Part shown: one piece after another, positions 1 through 22,766 of the stretch
Numbering within the stretch: the first letter of the stretch is position 1
How the letters are laid out: every line of letters starts with the position of its first letter
Assembly: GCF_001613145.1 (NCBI RefSeq)
Contig: NZ_BDBU01000042.1
Span: 1 to 64,000, forward strand
Direction: 5' to 3'
Source of the DNA: Nocardia jejuensis NBRC 103114
Lineage (GTDB): Bacteria; Actinomycetota; Actinomycetes; Mycobacteriales; Mycobacteriaceae
Length of the DNA stretch: 64,000 nt
Position numbers and translations under genes: made by a program
The notes under the pieces: generated by a model
What the model saw: the letters and a program-made list of their open reading frames with translations, nothing else
What the model was told of the DNA's origin: nothing
The model's database searches: none

Positions 1-14429
<14,429 letters not shown>

Positions 14430-14749
14430 CCCAAACCTCGCTTCCGGAACACCACAGCGCTCCCCGCCGAAAACCCGAACGGGACGCCACGCCGGTCTGG
14501 CGTGGCGTCCGACGCTCGGGGCTCACTCACATCACAATCAGGCAAAAAAGTTCTCTAGGCTAAGCGTCCAGCCGGCCGGTGTCGTTACATGGGCGCGGCC
14601 ACACCCCTCGGCCGCATCAGGGCCATTCTCGCGACTTGCTGCTCAACACCCGAACCAATCTACCGGCAGGCAGCAACCCCGGACGAAGAAGGACCATAGC
14701 CCCCGACTATCACCGCTTCTCGGCGTGGTTCGCCGGGTGCGAAGCCGTT
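14430..14749. other. intergenic leader between cobM and the left NRPS gene
   Basis: These 320 bases hold no gene. On the minus strand there is a TAGCCT hexamer (a TAnnnT-type -10) near 14559-14564, then a T run, three closely spaced in-frame stops, and a perfect hairpin. The core TAGGCTAA at about 14557-14564 resembles the centre of an IdeR/DmdR iron box, but both flanks fail the consensus, so iron control is not supported. Confidence 0.5.
14482..14510 (-). promoter_or_regulatory. perfect 12-bp hairpin in the NRPS leader
   Basis: The arms GGACGCCACGCC (14482-14493) and GGCGTGGCGTCC (14499-14510) flank a 5-base loop. It lies about 53 bases upstream of the TTG start and is followed on the minus strand by CGGGTTTTC. 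It could be an attenuator or the terminator of cobM. The sequence alone does not separate these. Confidence 0.5.
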
Positions 14750-15508
14750 TCAGCGTGTGAGATGCGACCTATCGCGGGCCGGGTCGTACAGGTGCGATTG
14801 CGCGCAATCGAGCGAATCGGCCAGTGCGCGACCGACCAGAATCACCGCGGCCTGGCGCAGTCCGGCGGCCTCCACGCGGTCCGCGATATCGGCGAGAGTG
14901 CCGCGCAGGACCTGTTGTTCGGGTTGGCTGGCGCGATACACGACCGCCACCGGGCAGTCCGCGCCGTATTCGAGGCTCAACTCCGCCGCCAGGGTCCGGA
15001 CCCGGGTGATGGCCAGATGCAGGATCAGGGTGGCGCGAGTGCGGGCGAAGTTCGCGAGGGACTCCGATTCGGGCATCGCGGTCGAGCGGGCCCGAGTCCG
15101 CGTCAGGACGACCGACTGGGTCAACTCGGGAACCGTGAGCTCCGCGCCCAGCAGGGCCGCGGCCGCCGCGTACGCGGGCACTCCCGGCGTGACGTCCCAC
15201 GGGATGCCCCGGGCGTCCAGCCGCCGCTTCTGTTCGGTGAGGGCTGAATATATGGACGGATCACCCGAGCAGAGCCGGGCGACATCCGCGCCCCGCGCGT
15301 GCGCCCGGGCGCAGTGCTCGACGATCTCGTCCAGATCCAGACCCTGGGTGTCGAGGAGCTCCGCCTCGGGGGCGCAGTACCCGAGCACCTCGGGATCGAG
15401 ATAGGTGCCCGCGTACAGGCACACCGGCGACTTCCGCAGCAGCTCGACGGCCCGCACGGTCAGCAGATCCGCCGCGCCCGGGCCGGCCCCGATGAAGTGC
15501 ACAGTCAT
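14750..15508 (-). CDS. cobM: precorrin-4 C11-methyltransferase
   Basis: It encodes a 252-residue SAM-dependent uroporphyrin-III-type methyltransferase that methylates C-11 of precorrin-4 in aerobic cobalamin synthesis. The sequence shows the N-terminal glycine-rich loop (HFIGAGPGAADLLTVRA), the LCSGDPSIYSAL motif, PGVPAYAAAAALLGAELTVPE and a C-terminal VILVGRAL strand, all typical of CobM/CbiF, and the length is normal. The start is taken at MTVHFIG rather than six codons upstream, because the conserved strand begins there. No other cob gene lies nearby, so it is a detached pathway member. It points the same way as the NRPS gene 320 bases downstream. Confidence 0.9.
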   Translation of the reverse strand: MTVHFIGAGPGAADLLTVRAVELLRKSPVCLYAGTYLDPEVLGYCAPEAELLDTQGLDLDEIVEHCARAHARGADVARLCSGDPSIYSALTEQKRRLDARGIPWDVTPGVPAYAAAAALLGAELTVPELTQSVVLTRTRARSTAMPESESLANFARTRATLILHLAITRVRTLAAELSLEYGADCPVAVVYRASQPEQQVLRGTLADIADRVEAAGLRQAAVILVGRALADSLDCAQSHLYDPARDRSHLTR

Positions 15509-15530
15509 CCGGCGAGTCTCGCACACCCGG

Positions 15531-15890
15531 TCAGGCGAATCGCCCGACCGCCACCAGGACCGCCACCACGAAGAACACGACGTTCGAGAGCGAGCGGGCG
15601 TACTCGTCGCGGCGCAGATGGGTGCGGAATCCGCCGACCATCACCAGCGCCAGACCGACCGCCGCGATCGGCGTCAGCACGGTCGCGATACCGGTCGCCC
15701 ACGGCAGCACCACTCCGGCCCCGCCGGCCAGCTCGACCGCACCGATCCCCCGCACCGCCGAGGCCGACAGATCGTCCACCCACGGCATGCCGCCGCGCAG
15801 TGCGTCCTTGTCCAGTGCCAGCTTCATGATGCCGCCGAGCACGAACGACACCGCGAGCACGATCTGCCCGACCCACAACCACGTATTCAT
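15531..15890 (-). CDS. DoxX family membrane protein
   Basis: A 119-residue protein with four predicted membrane segments (about residues 5-22, 44-62, 66-85 and 98-117). The glycine/alanine-rich pattern GGIMKL...ELAGGAGVVLPW...GGFRTHLRRDE is typical of small DoxX/DUF4870-type inner-membrane proteins. Its biochemical role is not known. The start ATG overlaps the stop of the upstream TetR gene (ATGA), and AAGGACA sits before it, so the two are translationally coupled. The regulator probably controls this gene. Confidence 0.82.
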   Translation of the reverse strand: MNTWLWVGQIVLAVSFVLGGIMKLALDKDALRGGMPWVDDLSASAVRGIGAVELAGGAGVVLPWATGIATVLTPIAAVGLALVMVGGFRTHLRRDEYARSLSNVVFFVVAVLVAVGRFA

Positions 15891-16507
15891 GACCTGTCCT
15901 TCTCCCGGGACGGCCCGGTGTAGAGCCACGCGGCGGCAACCGAATCCGCCACTCGATCGATCAGCTCCCGCTCGTCGTCACCGCCGAGCAGATGCAGCCA
16001 GAGGAAAACGGGTCCCGCGAATTGCGCATGCGCCCAGCGCAAATCGGGAATCCGGTCGAGTTCGCCACGGTCCACCGCGCGCGCGGCGACGGCCCGGATG
16101 AGTTCGCGTTCGGGGAGCAGGCAGACCTGTTCGAACACCGTCTGCAGCGAGGGGTCGTGCAGCAGGTCGCCCATCATCTCCGGCACGACCGCGCGCACTC
16201 GCGGATGTGCCATGCGGGTGACGAAATCCGTTGCCACCCGGTGCAGATCGCCGTGCAGGGTGCCGGTGTCGATGTACTCGCGAGGGCGCAGGTCGCCGAT
16301 CAGATGATGCAGCGCCAGTGCGGCTTTGGAGGGCCAGCGCCGATACAGCGCGGCCTTGCCGACTCCCGCTCGCTCGGCCACGTCCCGCATGCGCAGGCCC
16401 GAGTACCCGGCCTCGGCCAACAGCGCGAGCGTCGCCACCCGGACCGCCTCGTCGGTCTCGGCCGACATCGGCCGCCCGGGGCGCGCGCCGGGAGATTCGG
16501 AACTCAT
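15887..16507 (-). CDS. TetR/AcrR family transcriptional regulator
   Basis: A 206-residue repressor. Its N-terminal helix-turn-helix (residues about 20-66) reads LLAEAGYSGLRMRDVAERAG, then VGKAALYRRWPSK. The C-terminal half has the helical ligand-binding pattern with a terminal TetR_C segment (HAQFAGPVFLW). It overlaps the doxX-type gene by four bases. A strong inverted repeat begins one base upstream of its start codon, which fits autorepression of the two-gene operon. The ligand is unknown. Confidence 0.9.
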   Translation of the reverse strand: MSSESPGARPGRPMSAETDEAVRVATLALLAEAGYSGLRMRDVAERAGVGKAALYRRWPSKAALALHHLIGDLRPREYIDTGTLHGDLHRVATDFVTRMAHPRVRAVVPEMMGDLLHDPSLQTVFEQVCLLPERELIRAVAARAVDRGELDRIPDLRWAHAQFAGPVFLWLHLLGGDDERELIDRVADSVAAAWLYTGPSREKDRS

Positions 16508-16536
16508 GGTTCCGAAAGTAACACACTTACGAAACC
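16508..16536. promoter_or_regulatory. probable operator of the TetR-DoxX operon
   Basis: The arms GGTTCCGAAAGT (16508-16519) and ACTTACGAAACC (16525-16536) are inverted repeats matching at 10 of 12 positions across a 5-base spacer. A further GGTTCCGTAAC half-site starts at 16540. The position directly abutting the ATG suits a repressor that blocks a leaderless or short-leader promoter. Confidence 0.7.
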
Positions 16537-16563
16537 TGCGGTTCCGTAACTCGGCGAGAAGAA

Positions 16564-16588
16564 CGCGCCCGGGGTTTCGCCGGGCGCG
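16564..16588 (-). terminator. hairpin terminator after the PPOX gene
   Basis: A perfect 9-bp stem CGCGCCCGG/CCGGGCGCG with a 7-base loop lies 24 bases beyond the stop of the oxidoreductase gene. It has no T tract, as is usual in actinobacteria. Confidence 0.6.
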
Positions 16589-16612
16589 GGTGATCGGGGC
16601 GGTGCGGGTGAC

Positions 16613-17038
16613 CTAGGCGGTGGCGTCGAAGTGCGCGATGACCTTGGTCGGGCGCAGCCGGACCACGAGTTCACCGGGCACGCCGTTGCGCTTGCCGAAC
16701 TCCTCGGCGCGATCCGCGCCCATGTAGCGCCCGCCGAGCGCGGTGGCGGTGCGCAACAAATCCTCGGGATCCTCGGACACCTCGGCGATGCCCTGCACCT
16801 GTACCGAGGCGTACGGCAGGGCCTCCAGGTCCACGCACAGGCTCAACCGCGGGTCGCGGGCGATCGCCTTGCCCTTGGCGGTGGTCTTCCCGGTGTTGAA
16901 GACGAGCACATCGTCCTCGACGAGGAACCACACCGGGGTCACCACCGGTCGCCCGTCCGATGCGACGAAGGCGAGTTTGCCCGTGCGGGTTCCCTCGGAC
17001 AGGAATTCGCGAACCTGAGGATCGGAGAGTGAGGCCAT
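16613..17038 (-). CDS. PPOX-class F420/flavin-dependent oxidoreductase
   Basis: A 141-residue split-barrel protein of the pyridoxamine 5'-phosphate oxidase superfamily. The order LAFVASDGRPVVTPVWFLVEDD, TGKTTAKGKAIARDPRLSLCVD and VQVQGIAEV is that of the actinobacterial F420-binding branch (Rv1155-like). These proteins usually reduce small organic molecules with F420H2, but the physiological substrate is open. It is a stand-alone gene between a response regulator and a TetR gene, both on the same strand. The start follows from the conserved N-terminal LSDPQVREFL helix. Confidence 0.88.
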   Translation of the reverse strand: MASLSDPQVREFLSEGTRTGKLAFVASDGRPVVTPVWFLVEDDVLVFNTGKTTAKGKAIARDPRLSLCVDLEALPYASVQVQGIAEVSEDPEDLLRTATALGGRYMGADRAEEFGKRNGVPGELVVRLRPTKVIAHFDATA

Positions 17039-17092
17039 GAACCAACCGTAAGGTCCGAACCGTCACGGGTCCCCGCTCGACACCCCGGCGGC

Positions 17093-17731
17093 TCAGATCG
17101 CGCCGCGCTCCCGGGCCCGGGCGACGGCGGAGGTGCGGGATTTGACGCCCAGCTTCGAATAGATGTGCACGAGGTGGGATTTGACGGTGGTCTCGCTCAG
17201 GAACAGGCGCTTGCCGATCTCCCGGTTGGAGTGCCCGTCGGCCACCAGGTGCAGGACCTCGATCTCCCGGGGACTGAGCGTGGTGTCCGGCTTGCGCACG
17301 CGGGTCATCAGACGGGAGGCGACCGAGGGTGACAGCACCGATTCACCGGCGGCGGCCGAGCGGACCGCGGCCAGCAGTTCCGCGGGCGGGGTGTCCTTGA
17401 GGATGTAGCCGCTCGCTCCCGCCTCGATCGCGCCGAGAATGTCCGCGTCGGTGTCGTAGTTGGTGACCACCAGAACATTGGGCGGAGCGGGGAGTTCGCG
17501 CAGGGCGGCGGTGGCGTCGGCTCCGGACTTGCCGGGGCCGAAGCGCAGGTCCATCAGGACCAGATCCACCGCGGTGGTGGCGCAGAACGCGATCGCTTCC
17601 TCGGCGGTCGCGGCCTCGCCGATGACCTCGACGGCCTCACCGGAATCGCTTTCGGCCACACCGGAATCCAGCAGCGCGCGCAGACCGGCCCGGACGATGG
17701 CGTGATCGTCGGCGAGCAGGATGCGGATCAT
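17093..17731 (-). CDS. NarL/LuxR-type response regulator
   Basis: A 212-residue two-component regulator. The receiver domain (residues 1-120) has the acidic pair DDH, the phosphoacceptor aspartate in VDLVLMDLRFG, and the lysine in GYILKDTP. The C-terminal LuxR helix-turn-helix (about 150-205) reads LSPREIEVLHLVADGHSNRE, then IGKRLFLSETTVKSHL. The start ATG overlaps the kinase stop (ATGA). It probably controls the divergent ABC transporter at 19014-20846. Confidence 0.93.
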   Translation of the reverse strand: MIRILLADDHAIVRAGLRALLDSGVAESDSGEAVEVIGEAATAEEAIAFCATTAVDLVLMDLRFGPGKSGADATAALRELPAPPNVLVVTNYDTDADILGAIEAGASGYILKDTPPAELLAAVRSAAAGESVLSPSVASRLMTRVRKPDTTLSPREIEVLHLVADGHSNREIGKRLFLSETTVKSHLVHIYSKLGVKSRTSAVARARERGAI

Positions 17732-18948
17732 TGCTCCTCCAGGGGGAACGAGACGGCGACCGCGGTGTGCCCGGGTTCGGATTCCACGTCCATGGTGCCG
17801 CCCTGATGCTGGACGCGGCTGCGCATGGCGGTGAGACCGAAACTGCCGGAGGGGTTGTGGGCCAGCACCTCGGGATCGATGCCTATGCCATCGTCCACCA
17901 CGTCCAGGTGAACGGCGTCATCGGCGTAGGTGAGGGTGACCCGCATGCGGTGAGCCCGGGCGTGACGGACCACGTTCGAGACGGCGCTCTGCGTGATGCG
18001 GACCAGGGCGGCTTCGACCGGCATGGGCAGGCGCTGGGGCTCGCCCTCCACCAGCATCTCCGCGTCCAGGCCCGGGGTCGCGACCCGCTGTGTGATGCGA
18101 GTCAGCGCCTCGGTCAGGGACTGCCCCTCCAGGGCCGCCGGGGTGAGTTCGGCGATCAGATGGCGGGTTTCCAGGAGGCTGTCGGCGGCGGTCTCGCGGG
18201 CCAGCCGAATCTTCTCCAGCGCAGGATGATCCGGGGCGGCGCGCTCCACCGCGTGCAGCAGCAGTTGAATGCTGCTGAGGCCCTGGGCAACCGTGTCGTG
18301 GATCTCCTGGGCGAGGCGCTCACGTTCGGACAGCTTGCCGGCGGTGCGCTCCCGCTCCGCGAGAGTCGTTCTGGTGGCGAGCAATTCGTCGATGAGCCGC
18401 TGACGTTCCCCGGCCTCGCGGAACAGCGCCTCGTACCCGAGGCCGATCGCGACGGCGACCAGCGCGCCCAACAGCGGACCGATCACGCCGCCGACCGACC
18501 AACCGCCGTGCGCCGCGTACCCGAAGACCGAGACCAGGGTCGTGACGATCACGGCCAGCAGGCCCCAATAGCGCGGCAGCAGATGCAGATACAGAAAGAA
18601 AAGGCCGAAAACCAGGTACACCGCGTACGGGCCGAAGAACACCAGGCCGAGCCACAGCAGCGTCAGCAGGCCCAGCCAGACCCGCGCCGCGGTCAGATCG
18701 CGGCGGAAGCGGCCGCCCGCGAAATAGACGCCGAGGAAGATCCCCGCCAGCACCACCACCACGACCGGATACGCGTCGGACACGATGGCCCGCACCACGA
18801 CCACCGAGGTGAGCGCCACCACCAGCACATGCAGACCCCACTGCAGGCCGGAGAAGACAGGGGTCAGGGCGGATCGATGCACGTCGACCAGCTTATGCCG
18901 GGCAACCGCCGCGGCATCCATCGAAAGGAGGAAACGCGCCACCACCAT
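17728..18948 (-). CDS. sensor histidine kinase of the NarL-coupled (HisKA_3) type
   Basis: It encodes 406 residues. The N-terminal membrane region (about residues 35-180) has six hydrophobic segments. A short coiled linker follows, then the HisKA_3 dimerisation helix with the phosphoacceptor histidine in RERLAQEIHDTVAQGLSSIQ. A HATPase_c domain comes next, with its N box in VSNVVRHARAH and its G boxes in VDDGIGID and GSFGLTAMRSR. The kinase is first and the response regulator second in a coupled operon. The exact start is uncertain: ATG at 18948 or ATG at 18921, neither with a strong ribosome site. The layout next to a divergent LolCD-like transporter recalls LiaRS/DesKR-type envelope-stress systems. 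Confidence 0.9.
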   Translation of the reverse strand: MVVARFLLSMDAAAVARHKLVDVHRSALTPVFSGLQWGLHVLVVALTSVVVVRAIVSDAYPVVVVVLAGIFLGVYFAGGRFRRDLTAARVWLGLLTLLWLGLVFFGPYAVYLVFGLFFLYLHLLPRYWGLLAVIVTTLVSVFGYAAHGGWSVGGVIGPLLGALVAVAIGLGYEALFREAGERQRLIDELLATRTTLAERERTAGKLSERERLAQEIHDTVAQGLSSIQLLLHAVERAAPDHPALEKIRLARETAADSLLETRHLIAELTPAALEGQSLTEALTRITQRVATPGLDAEMLVEGEPQRLPMPVEAALVRITQSAVSNVVRHARAHRMRVTLTYADDAVHLDVVDDGIGIDPEVLAHNPSGSFGLTAMRSRVQHQGGTMDVESEPGHTAVAVSFPLEEQ

Positions 18949-19013
18949 CCGCTGGTGCGGGATTCGTACCGCGGCGCGATGGATTCGGCGCGGTTCGGCG
19001 ACACAGTGGAGTC

Positions 19014-20063
19014 ATGTTCGTCGCACTCCGGGATCTGCGAGCCGCCCGCGGCCGCTTCCTCCTCATCTCCCTGGTAGTCACGCTGGTGGCCCTGCTGGTC
19101 AGTTTCCTGAGCGGGCTGACCGCCGGGCTCGCACACCAGAACATCTCGGCGCTCGAATCGATGAAGGCCGATTCGGTGGTGTTCTCCGACTCCGGGTCGT
19201 CCCCGTCGTTCGACGCGTCCTCGCTGAGCGAGGAGCAGGTGCAGGCCTGGCAGCGGGCGGGCGGGACCGTCGATCCGATCGGCATCAGTCGTGCGCGGGC
19301 CACGCTGAACGGCTCCTCCCCCGCCCAGGTCGCGCTGTTCGGGGTCAGCGGCACACCATTCGGCAATCGAACAGCAACCGAGCTGGGCAAGGTCGTGCTG
19401 AGCAGCGCCGCGGCAGAGGACCTGAAGGCGAAACCCGGCGATACCGTCGCGCTCGGCGCGGGCAACTTCACCGTGCAGGGTGTCACCGAGGACGACTGGT
19501 ACGCGCACACGCCCGTGGTCTGGATGACGCTCACCGACTGGCAGGCGCTGAATCCGCGCTCGGGAGCGGCCACGATTCTCGCGGTATCGGGCGTGAGTGA
19601 CACCGCCACAGTGAATTTCGCGGCGCACACCACGAGCACCTCGGCGAAGGATTCGCTCTCGGCCATGAGTTCCTATCAGGCCGAGAACGGTTCGCTGACG
19701 CTGATGACGGTCATGCTCTTCGCCATCTCGGCGCTGGTGATCGGCGCGTTCTTCACGGTGTGGACGGTGCAGCGGCAACCCGATATCGCGACGCTGAAAG
19801 CGCTCGGCGCGACGACCGGTTCGCTGGTACGCGACGCACTGAGCCAGGCGCTGGTGGTCCTGCTGCTCGGCGTCGGTCTGGGCGTGGGTGCGACGGCGCT
19901 GGCCGGGCTGTTCATCGGTGACGCGGTGCCGTTCGTGCTCAGCGTGAGCACGACCCTGTTCCCCGCCGCGGCGCTGGTCCTGCTCGGGCTGCTGGGTGCG
20001 GCGTTCGCACTGCGCTTCCTGGCCACCACCGATCCACTGATCGCACTCAATCAGGCTCGCTGA
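19014..20063 (+). CDS. ABC transporter permease, FtsX/MacB-like
   Basis: A 349-residue permease. It has one membrane helix at residues about 15-38, a large extracytoplasmic domain (about 40-225), and three C-terminal helices (about 235-258, 283-308 and 316-340). This is the MacB_PCD-FtsX layout of half-size LolC/E-like permeases. [20 protein letters not shown] is the FtsX coupling motif. The ATPase gene follows 57 bases later on the same strand, and together they would form an export or lipoprotein/peptide-handling transporter. The gene is divergent from the two-component system with only 65 bases between. Confidence 0.88.
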   Translation: MFVALRDLRAARGRFLLISLVVTLVALLVSFLSGLTAGLAHQNISALESMKADSVVFSDSGSSPSFDASSLSEEQVQAWQRAGGTVDPIGISRARATLNGSSPAQVALFGVSGTPFGNRTATELGKVVLSSAAAEDLKAKPGDTVALGAGNFTVQGVTEDDWYAHTPVVWMTLTDWQALNPRSGAATILAVSGVSDTATVNFAAHTTSTSAKDSLSAMSSYQAENGSLTLMTVMLFAISALVIGAFFTVWTVQRQPDIATLKALGATTGSLVRDALSQALVVLLLGVGLGVGATALAGLFIGDAVPFVLSVSTTLFPAAALVLLGLLGAAFALRFLATTDPLIALNQAR

Positions 20064-20068
20064 CAATC

Positions 20069-20108
20069 CTTTCCGCTGTCACACCACTCTTTCCGCTGTC
20101 GCACCATC
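20069..20108 (+). repeat. 20-bp tandem duplication between permease and ATPase
   Basis: CTTTCCGCTGTCACACCACT is followed at once by a second copy differing at three positions. It fills most of the permease-ATPase gap, just before the GGAG ribosome site. Confidence 0.8.
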
Positions 20109-20120
20109 AGGAGTTCCGCG

Positions 20121-20846
20121 ATGAGCACCACCCTTACGGTCACCGATCTGACCCTCACCTTCCCCGACGGCAGTGACCGCATCACGGCACTGGACCGGGT
20201 GAACCTGCGCGTGCGGGGCGGCCAGATCGCCGCGATCACCGGGCCGTCCGGGTCGGGCAAGTCCACCCTGCTGGCGGCCGTCTCCACCCTGCTGCGCCCC
20301 GATTCCGGCCGGATAGAGCTCGACACCAGCAGTGGCACAGCAGATCTGGCCACATTGAGCCGACGCGAGGCAGCGACGCTGCGTCGCGAATCGATCGGCA
20401 TCGTGTTCCAGCAATCCAACCTGGTGCCCGCCCTCACCGCCATCGAACAACTCGAAGCCATGGTCCATCTCGGTCAGACCTGGTTCGTCTCCCCCGCCCG
20501 GCGTCGCGAAACCCGCACGCGCGCACGAGATCTACTCGACGCCGTGGGACTATCCGGTCATGAGGACAAGCGCCCCGCCCAACTCTCCGGCGGCCAGCGG
20601 CAACGCGTGAACATCGCCCGCGCTCTGATGAACGAGCCGTCCCTGCTGGTCATCGACGAGCCCACCAGCGCCCTCGACCAGGAACGCGGGGCCGCCATCA
20701 TCACCCTGATCATGAACATCGTCCGCGACCACCGCGCCGCCACCCTCCTGGTCACTCATGACCGCGCCCACCTGCACCGCATGGACTCGGTCCACCACAT
20801 GGTCGACGGCGTCCTCACCCCGGAGACCACGGTCGTGATGAGCTGA
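20121..20846 (+). CDS. ABC transporter ATP-binding protein, LolD/MacB-like
   Basis: A 241-residue ATPase with Walker [10 protein letters not shown] (residues about 41-49), Q loop in [10 protein letters not shown], signature [15 protein letters not shown], Walker [13 protein letters not shown] and the H-loop histidine in LVTHD. It is full-length for the LolD class. A CAGGAG ribosome site lies eight bases before the ATG. It partners the FtsX-type permease immediately upstream. Confidence 0.93.
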   Translation: MSTTLTVTDLTLTFPDGSDRITALDRVNLRVRGGQIAAITGPSGSGKSTLLAAVSTLLRPDSGRIELDTSSGTADLATLSRREAATLRRESIGIVFQQSNLVPALTAIEQLEAMVHLGQTWFVSPARRRETRTRARDLLDAVGLSGHEDKRPAQLSGGQRQRVNIARALMNEPSLLVIDEPTSALDQERGAAIITLIMNIVRDHRAATLLVTHDRAHLHRMDSVHHMVDGVLTPETTVVMS

Positions 20847-20857
20847 CAGGAGCGGTG

Positions 20858-20873
20858 TGACCGCCGGCGGTCA
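20858..20873. terminator. palindrome between convergent genes, possible terminator
   Basis: TGACCGCCGGCGGTCA is a perfect 16-base palindrome. It lies 11 bases after the ATPase stop and overlaps the stop codon of the convergent WYL regulator. Having no natural loop, it would be a weak hairpin. Confidence 0.35.
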
Positions 20874-21839
20874 GCGGTCGGGACCGAGCGCTCGGTCGAC
20901 GCGCAGGCGAACCGCGCGGAGCTCGGCGAGCAACTGCGGCGGTGAGTGGACTTCGAAGTCCACGCCGAGCTCGAGCAACCGATATGCGATCCACGCGGGT
21001 GAATCCTCCCCGGTCATGCCCAGGCGGCAGGAGCCTTCGTCCAGAGCGACTGTCTCGCCGGGCTTTTCACCGAGCTTGCCGGTGACTCGTTCGGCGGGAG
21101 CGTGGATGGTGATGTCGTAGCGCAGGGACGGTGTGCCCCAGTTGCTTCGGTTGCCGATGACGTAGGCGGCGGGATCGGCGGCGGGGAGGGTGCGTGGGGT
21201 GAAGCGGGCGCCGGTGGGCTGGGGATGCAGGATGCGGTCGATTCGGAAGACTCGCCAGTCGTTTCGGTCGATGTCGAATGCGACCAGGTACCAGCGGCGG
21301 CGGTGGGGTACGACGCCGATCGGTTCGACATTGCGGCGGGTCTCGGCGCCGGATTCGGCGCGGTAGGCGAAGCGGGCGCGTTCGGTATTGGTGATGGCGG
21401 CGGCGAGAGTGGTCAGGACCTCGGGGTCGACGGGGACGCCGCCCGCAGTGGGGGCGACGGTCGCGGCGCCCAGGACTCGAACCCGGCGGCGCAGCTTGGC
21501 GGGCAGGACCTGTTCGATTTTGGTCAGGGCACGCACCGCGGCCTCCTCGATACCCGCCACGGCCGAGCCCGCGGCGGCGCGCAGGCCCAGCGCGATGGCC
21601 ACCGCCTCCTCGTCGTCCACCAGCAGCGGCGGCATGGCGGCCCCGGCGACCAGGCGATAGCCGCCGGTCACGCCGAGCGTCGCTTCGACCGGATAGCCCA
21701 GATCGCGCAGCCGGTCGATATCGCGGCGGACGGTGCGGTCCGAGACGCCGAGCCGATCGGCCAGCTCGCTCCCGGGCCATTCACGCGGAGTCTGCAGCAG
21801 GGACAGCAGGCGCAGCAGCCGCGCCGGGGTATCGGTCAT
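20871..21839 (-). CDS. YafY-type HTH/WYL-domain transcriptional regulator
   Basis: A 322-residue regulator. The N-terminal winged helix (HTH_11, residues about 5-60) has ELADRLGVSDRTVRRDIDRL. The central WYL domain (about 145-230) includes RRNVEPIGVVPHRRRWYLVA and DWRVFRIDRI, and a WCX extension follows. WYL domains bind nucleotides or other small ligands; the ligand here is unknown. MTDTPARLLRLLSLL is chosen as the start because the helix-turn-helix begins there. It is divergent from a truncated epoxide hydrolase, with a perfect palindrome in the shared gap. Confidence 0.92.
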   Translation of the reverse strand: MTDTPARLLRLLSLLQTPREWPGSELADRLGVSDRTVRRDIDRLRDLGYPVEATLGVTGGYRLVAGAAMPPLLVDDEEAVAIALGLRAAAGSAVAGIEEAAVRALTKIEQVLPAKLRRRVRVLGAATVAPTAGGVPVDPEVLTTLAAAITNTERARFAYRAESGAETRRNVEPIGVVPHRRRWYLVAFDIDRNDWRVFRIDRILHPQPTGARFTPRTLPAADPAAYVIGNRSNWGTPSLRYDITIHAPAERVTGKLGEKPGETVALDEGSCRLGMTGEDSPAWIAYRLLELGVDFEVHSPPQLLAELRAVRLRVDRALGPDR

Positions 21840-21858
21840 ACCGATAACTCTCCTCTCC

Positions 21859-21883
21859 AACTAGGACCAGAATGGTCCTAGTT
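21859..21883. promoter_or_regulatory. perfect inverted repeat, probable WYL-regulator operator
   Basis: The arms AACTAGGACCA (21859-21869) and TGGTCCTAGTT (21873-21883) are perfect complements with a 3-base spacer. The site sits 20 bases from the regulator start and 14 bases from the first ATG of the divergent gene, where it could control both promoters. Confidence 0.8.
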
Positions 21884-21896
21884 AATTTCTACCGTG

Positions 21897-22166
21897 ATGG
21901 GCATGACAAGCACCGAGATCTGCCCGTTCCGCATCGCCGTCCCGCAGTCCGATCTCGCCGAACGGGAGCTCATGGGCAAGTGGCAGAAACTCGTACCGGT
22001 CGGTGTGTATTCGGGCGGCGCGGCGCTCATGAAGCGATCGGCCGAGCGCGACAACGTCATTGCGCACCGGCCCGCGGGCAATACCGGAAATCACTTCGTC
22101 GCAATGGAACTGCCGCGGGCGCACACCGCCGACATCCGGACGTTCTTCGCCGCGCTCCGGGACTGA
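21897..22166 (+). pseudogene. internally deleted epoxide hydrolase remnant
   Basis: A short frame of about 90 codons with two recognisable pieces. Residues about 5-20 (CPFRIAVPQSDLAERE) match the start of the N-terminal epoxide hydrolase (EHN) domain. The stretch from VPVGVYSGGAALMKRSAERD to HFVAMELPRAHTADIRTFF matches the C-terminal end of the alpha/beta-hydrolase fold, including the histidine of GNHFVAMELP. The middle of about 280 residues, with the nucleophile and most of the fold, is absent, although the frame stays open. Intact EHN hydrolases are about 370-400 residues. It is therefore a deletion relic or a small expressed remnant. It still lies under the palindromic operator shared with the WYL regulator. 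The start may be GTG 21894, ATG 21897 or ATG 21903. Confidence 0.75.
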
Positions 22167-22337
22167 GATTCGGCAATAGCCCGGCGATCGCGCGCAATCC
22201 CCGGACGTCCTCACAGACAGGAATTCGGGGGTGCGCGCAGAACGGCAGCGGGCTGTTGAGGCGATGGACACGTTCCCGTCATGTGAGCTGATTAATGTCC
22301 ACGGGAATTAGCACTTCGCGGTCGAGGAGTAGACGCG

Positions 22338-22763
22338 ATGAGGGATACGCTGCCACCCAAGAATCAAGTCCTGCAGGCGTGCCGGGGGATCAGTTTTCCA
22401 GAACATCCGATGTTGTGCGCCGCTCACGATCTGGCCGCGCTACACGAACGCCGACTTGCCGCCTCGCCGCAGGCGCTCGCCGAACTCGACACCATTCGAA
22501 CGGATTTGGTGCATCGCATCGATTGCTGGGTGACGACGCAATTACCGCCGTCGCACGGTGCTGCCCGGGTGCACACCGAAACACTGGGCGCGGTCGTCGA
22601 CCGATTGGCCCGGCTGACCGCCACCGCGTACGCCGCGCTGGCGCACGCCTCCGGCCACGAACTCGCCATCGTGTGGGAGAACCTGGCCGAATTGGCGGTC
22701 GGCTACGAGGATTTGGCGTCCGAGGTGTGCACGGGGCGCAGACGGCTACCGGGGACTCACTGA
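22338..22763 (+). CDS. DUF4254 family protein
   Basis: A 141-residue helical protein of the actinobacterial DUF4254 type. The pattern HPMLCAAHDLAALHERRL, DLVHRIDCWV and LGAVVDRLARLTATAYAAL is characteristic. There are no membrane segments or signal peptide and the function is unknown. GAGGAG lies eight bases before the ATG. It converges on the acetoacetyl-CoA synthetase gene, leaving only three bases between stop codons. The 171-base gap upstream holds no recognisable gene. Confidence 0.8.
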   Translation: MRDTLPPKNQVLQACRGISFPEHPMLCAAHDLAALHERRLAASPQALAELDTIRTDLVHRIDCWVTTQLPPSHGAARVHTETLGAVVDRLARLTATAYAALAHASGHELAIVWENLAELAVGYEDLASEVCTGRRRLPGTH

Positions 22764-22766
22764 AAG

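Noticed and set aside
14550-14570. Possible IdeR/DmdR iron box upstream of the left NRPS
   Set aside because: Only the central TAGGCTAA fits; the outer bases do not match the 19-bp consensus.
18864-20066. Minus-strand frame opposite the FtsX permease
   Set aside because: The opposite strand has a full permease with motifs and a partner ATPase; this frame is Gln/Arg/His-rich noise.
22201-22320. Possible small gene or regulatory hairpin between the epoxide hydrolase remnant and the DUF4254 gene
   Set aside because: No frame with a ribosome site and no stable inverted repeat could be supported.
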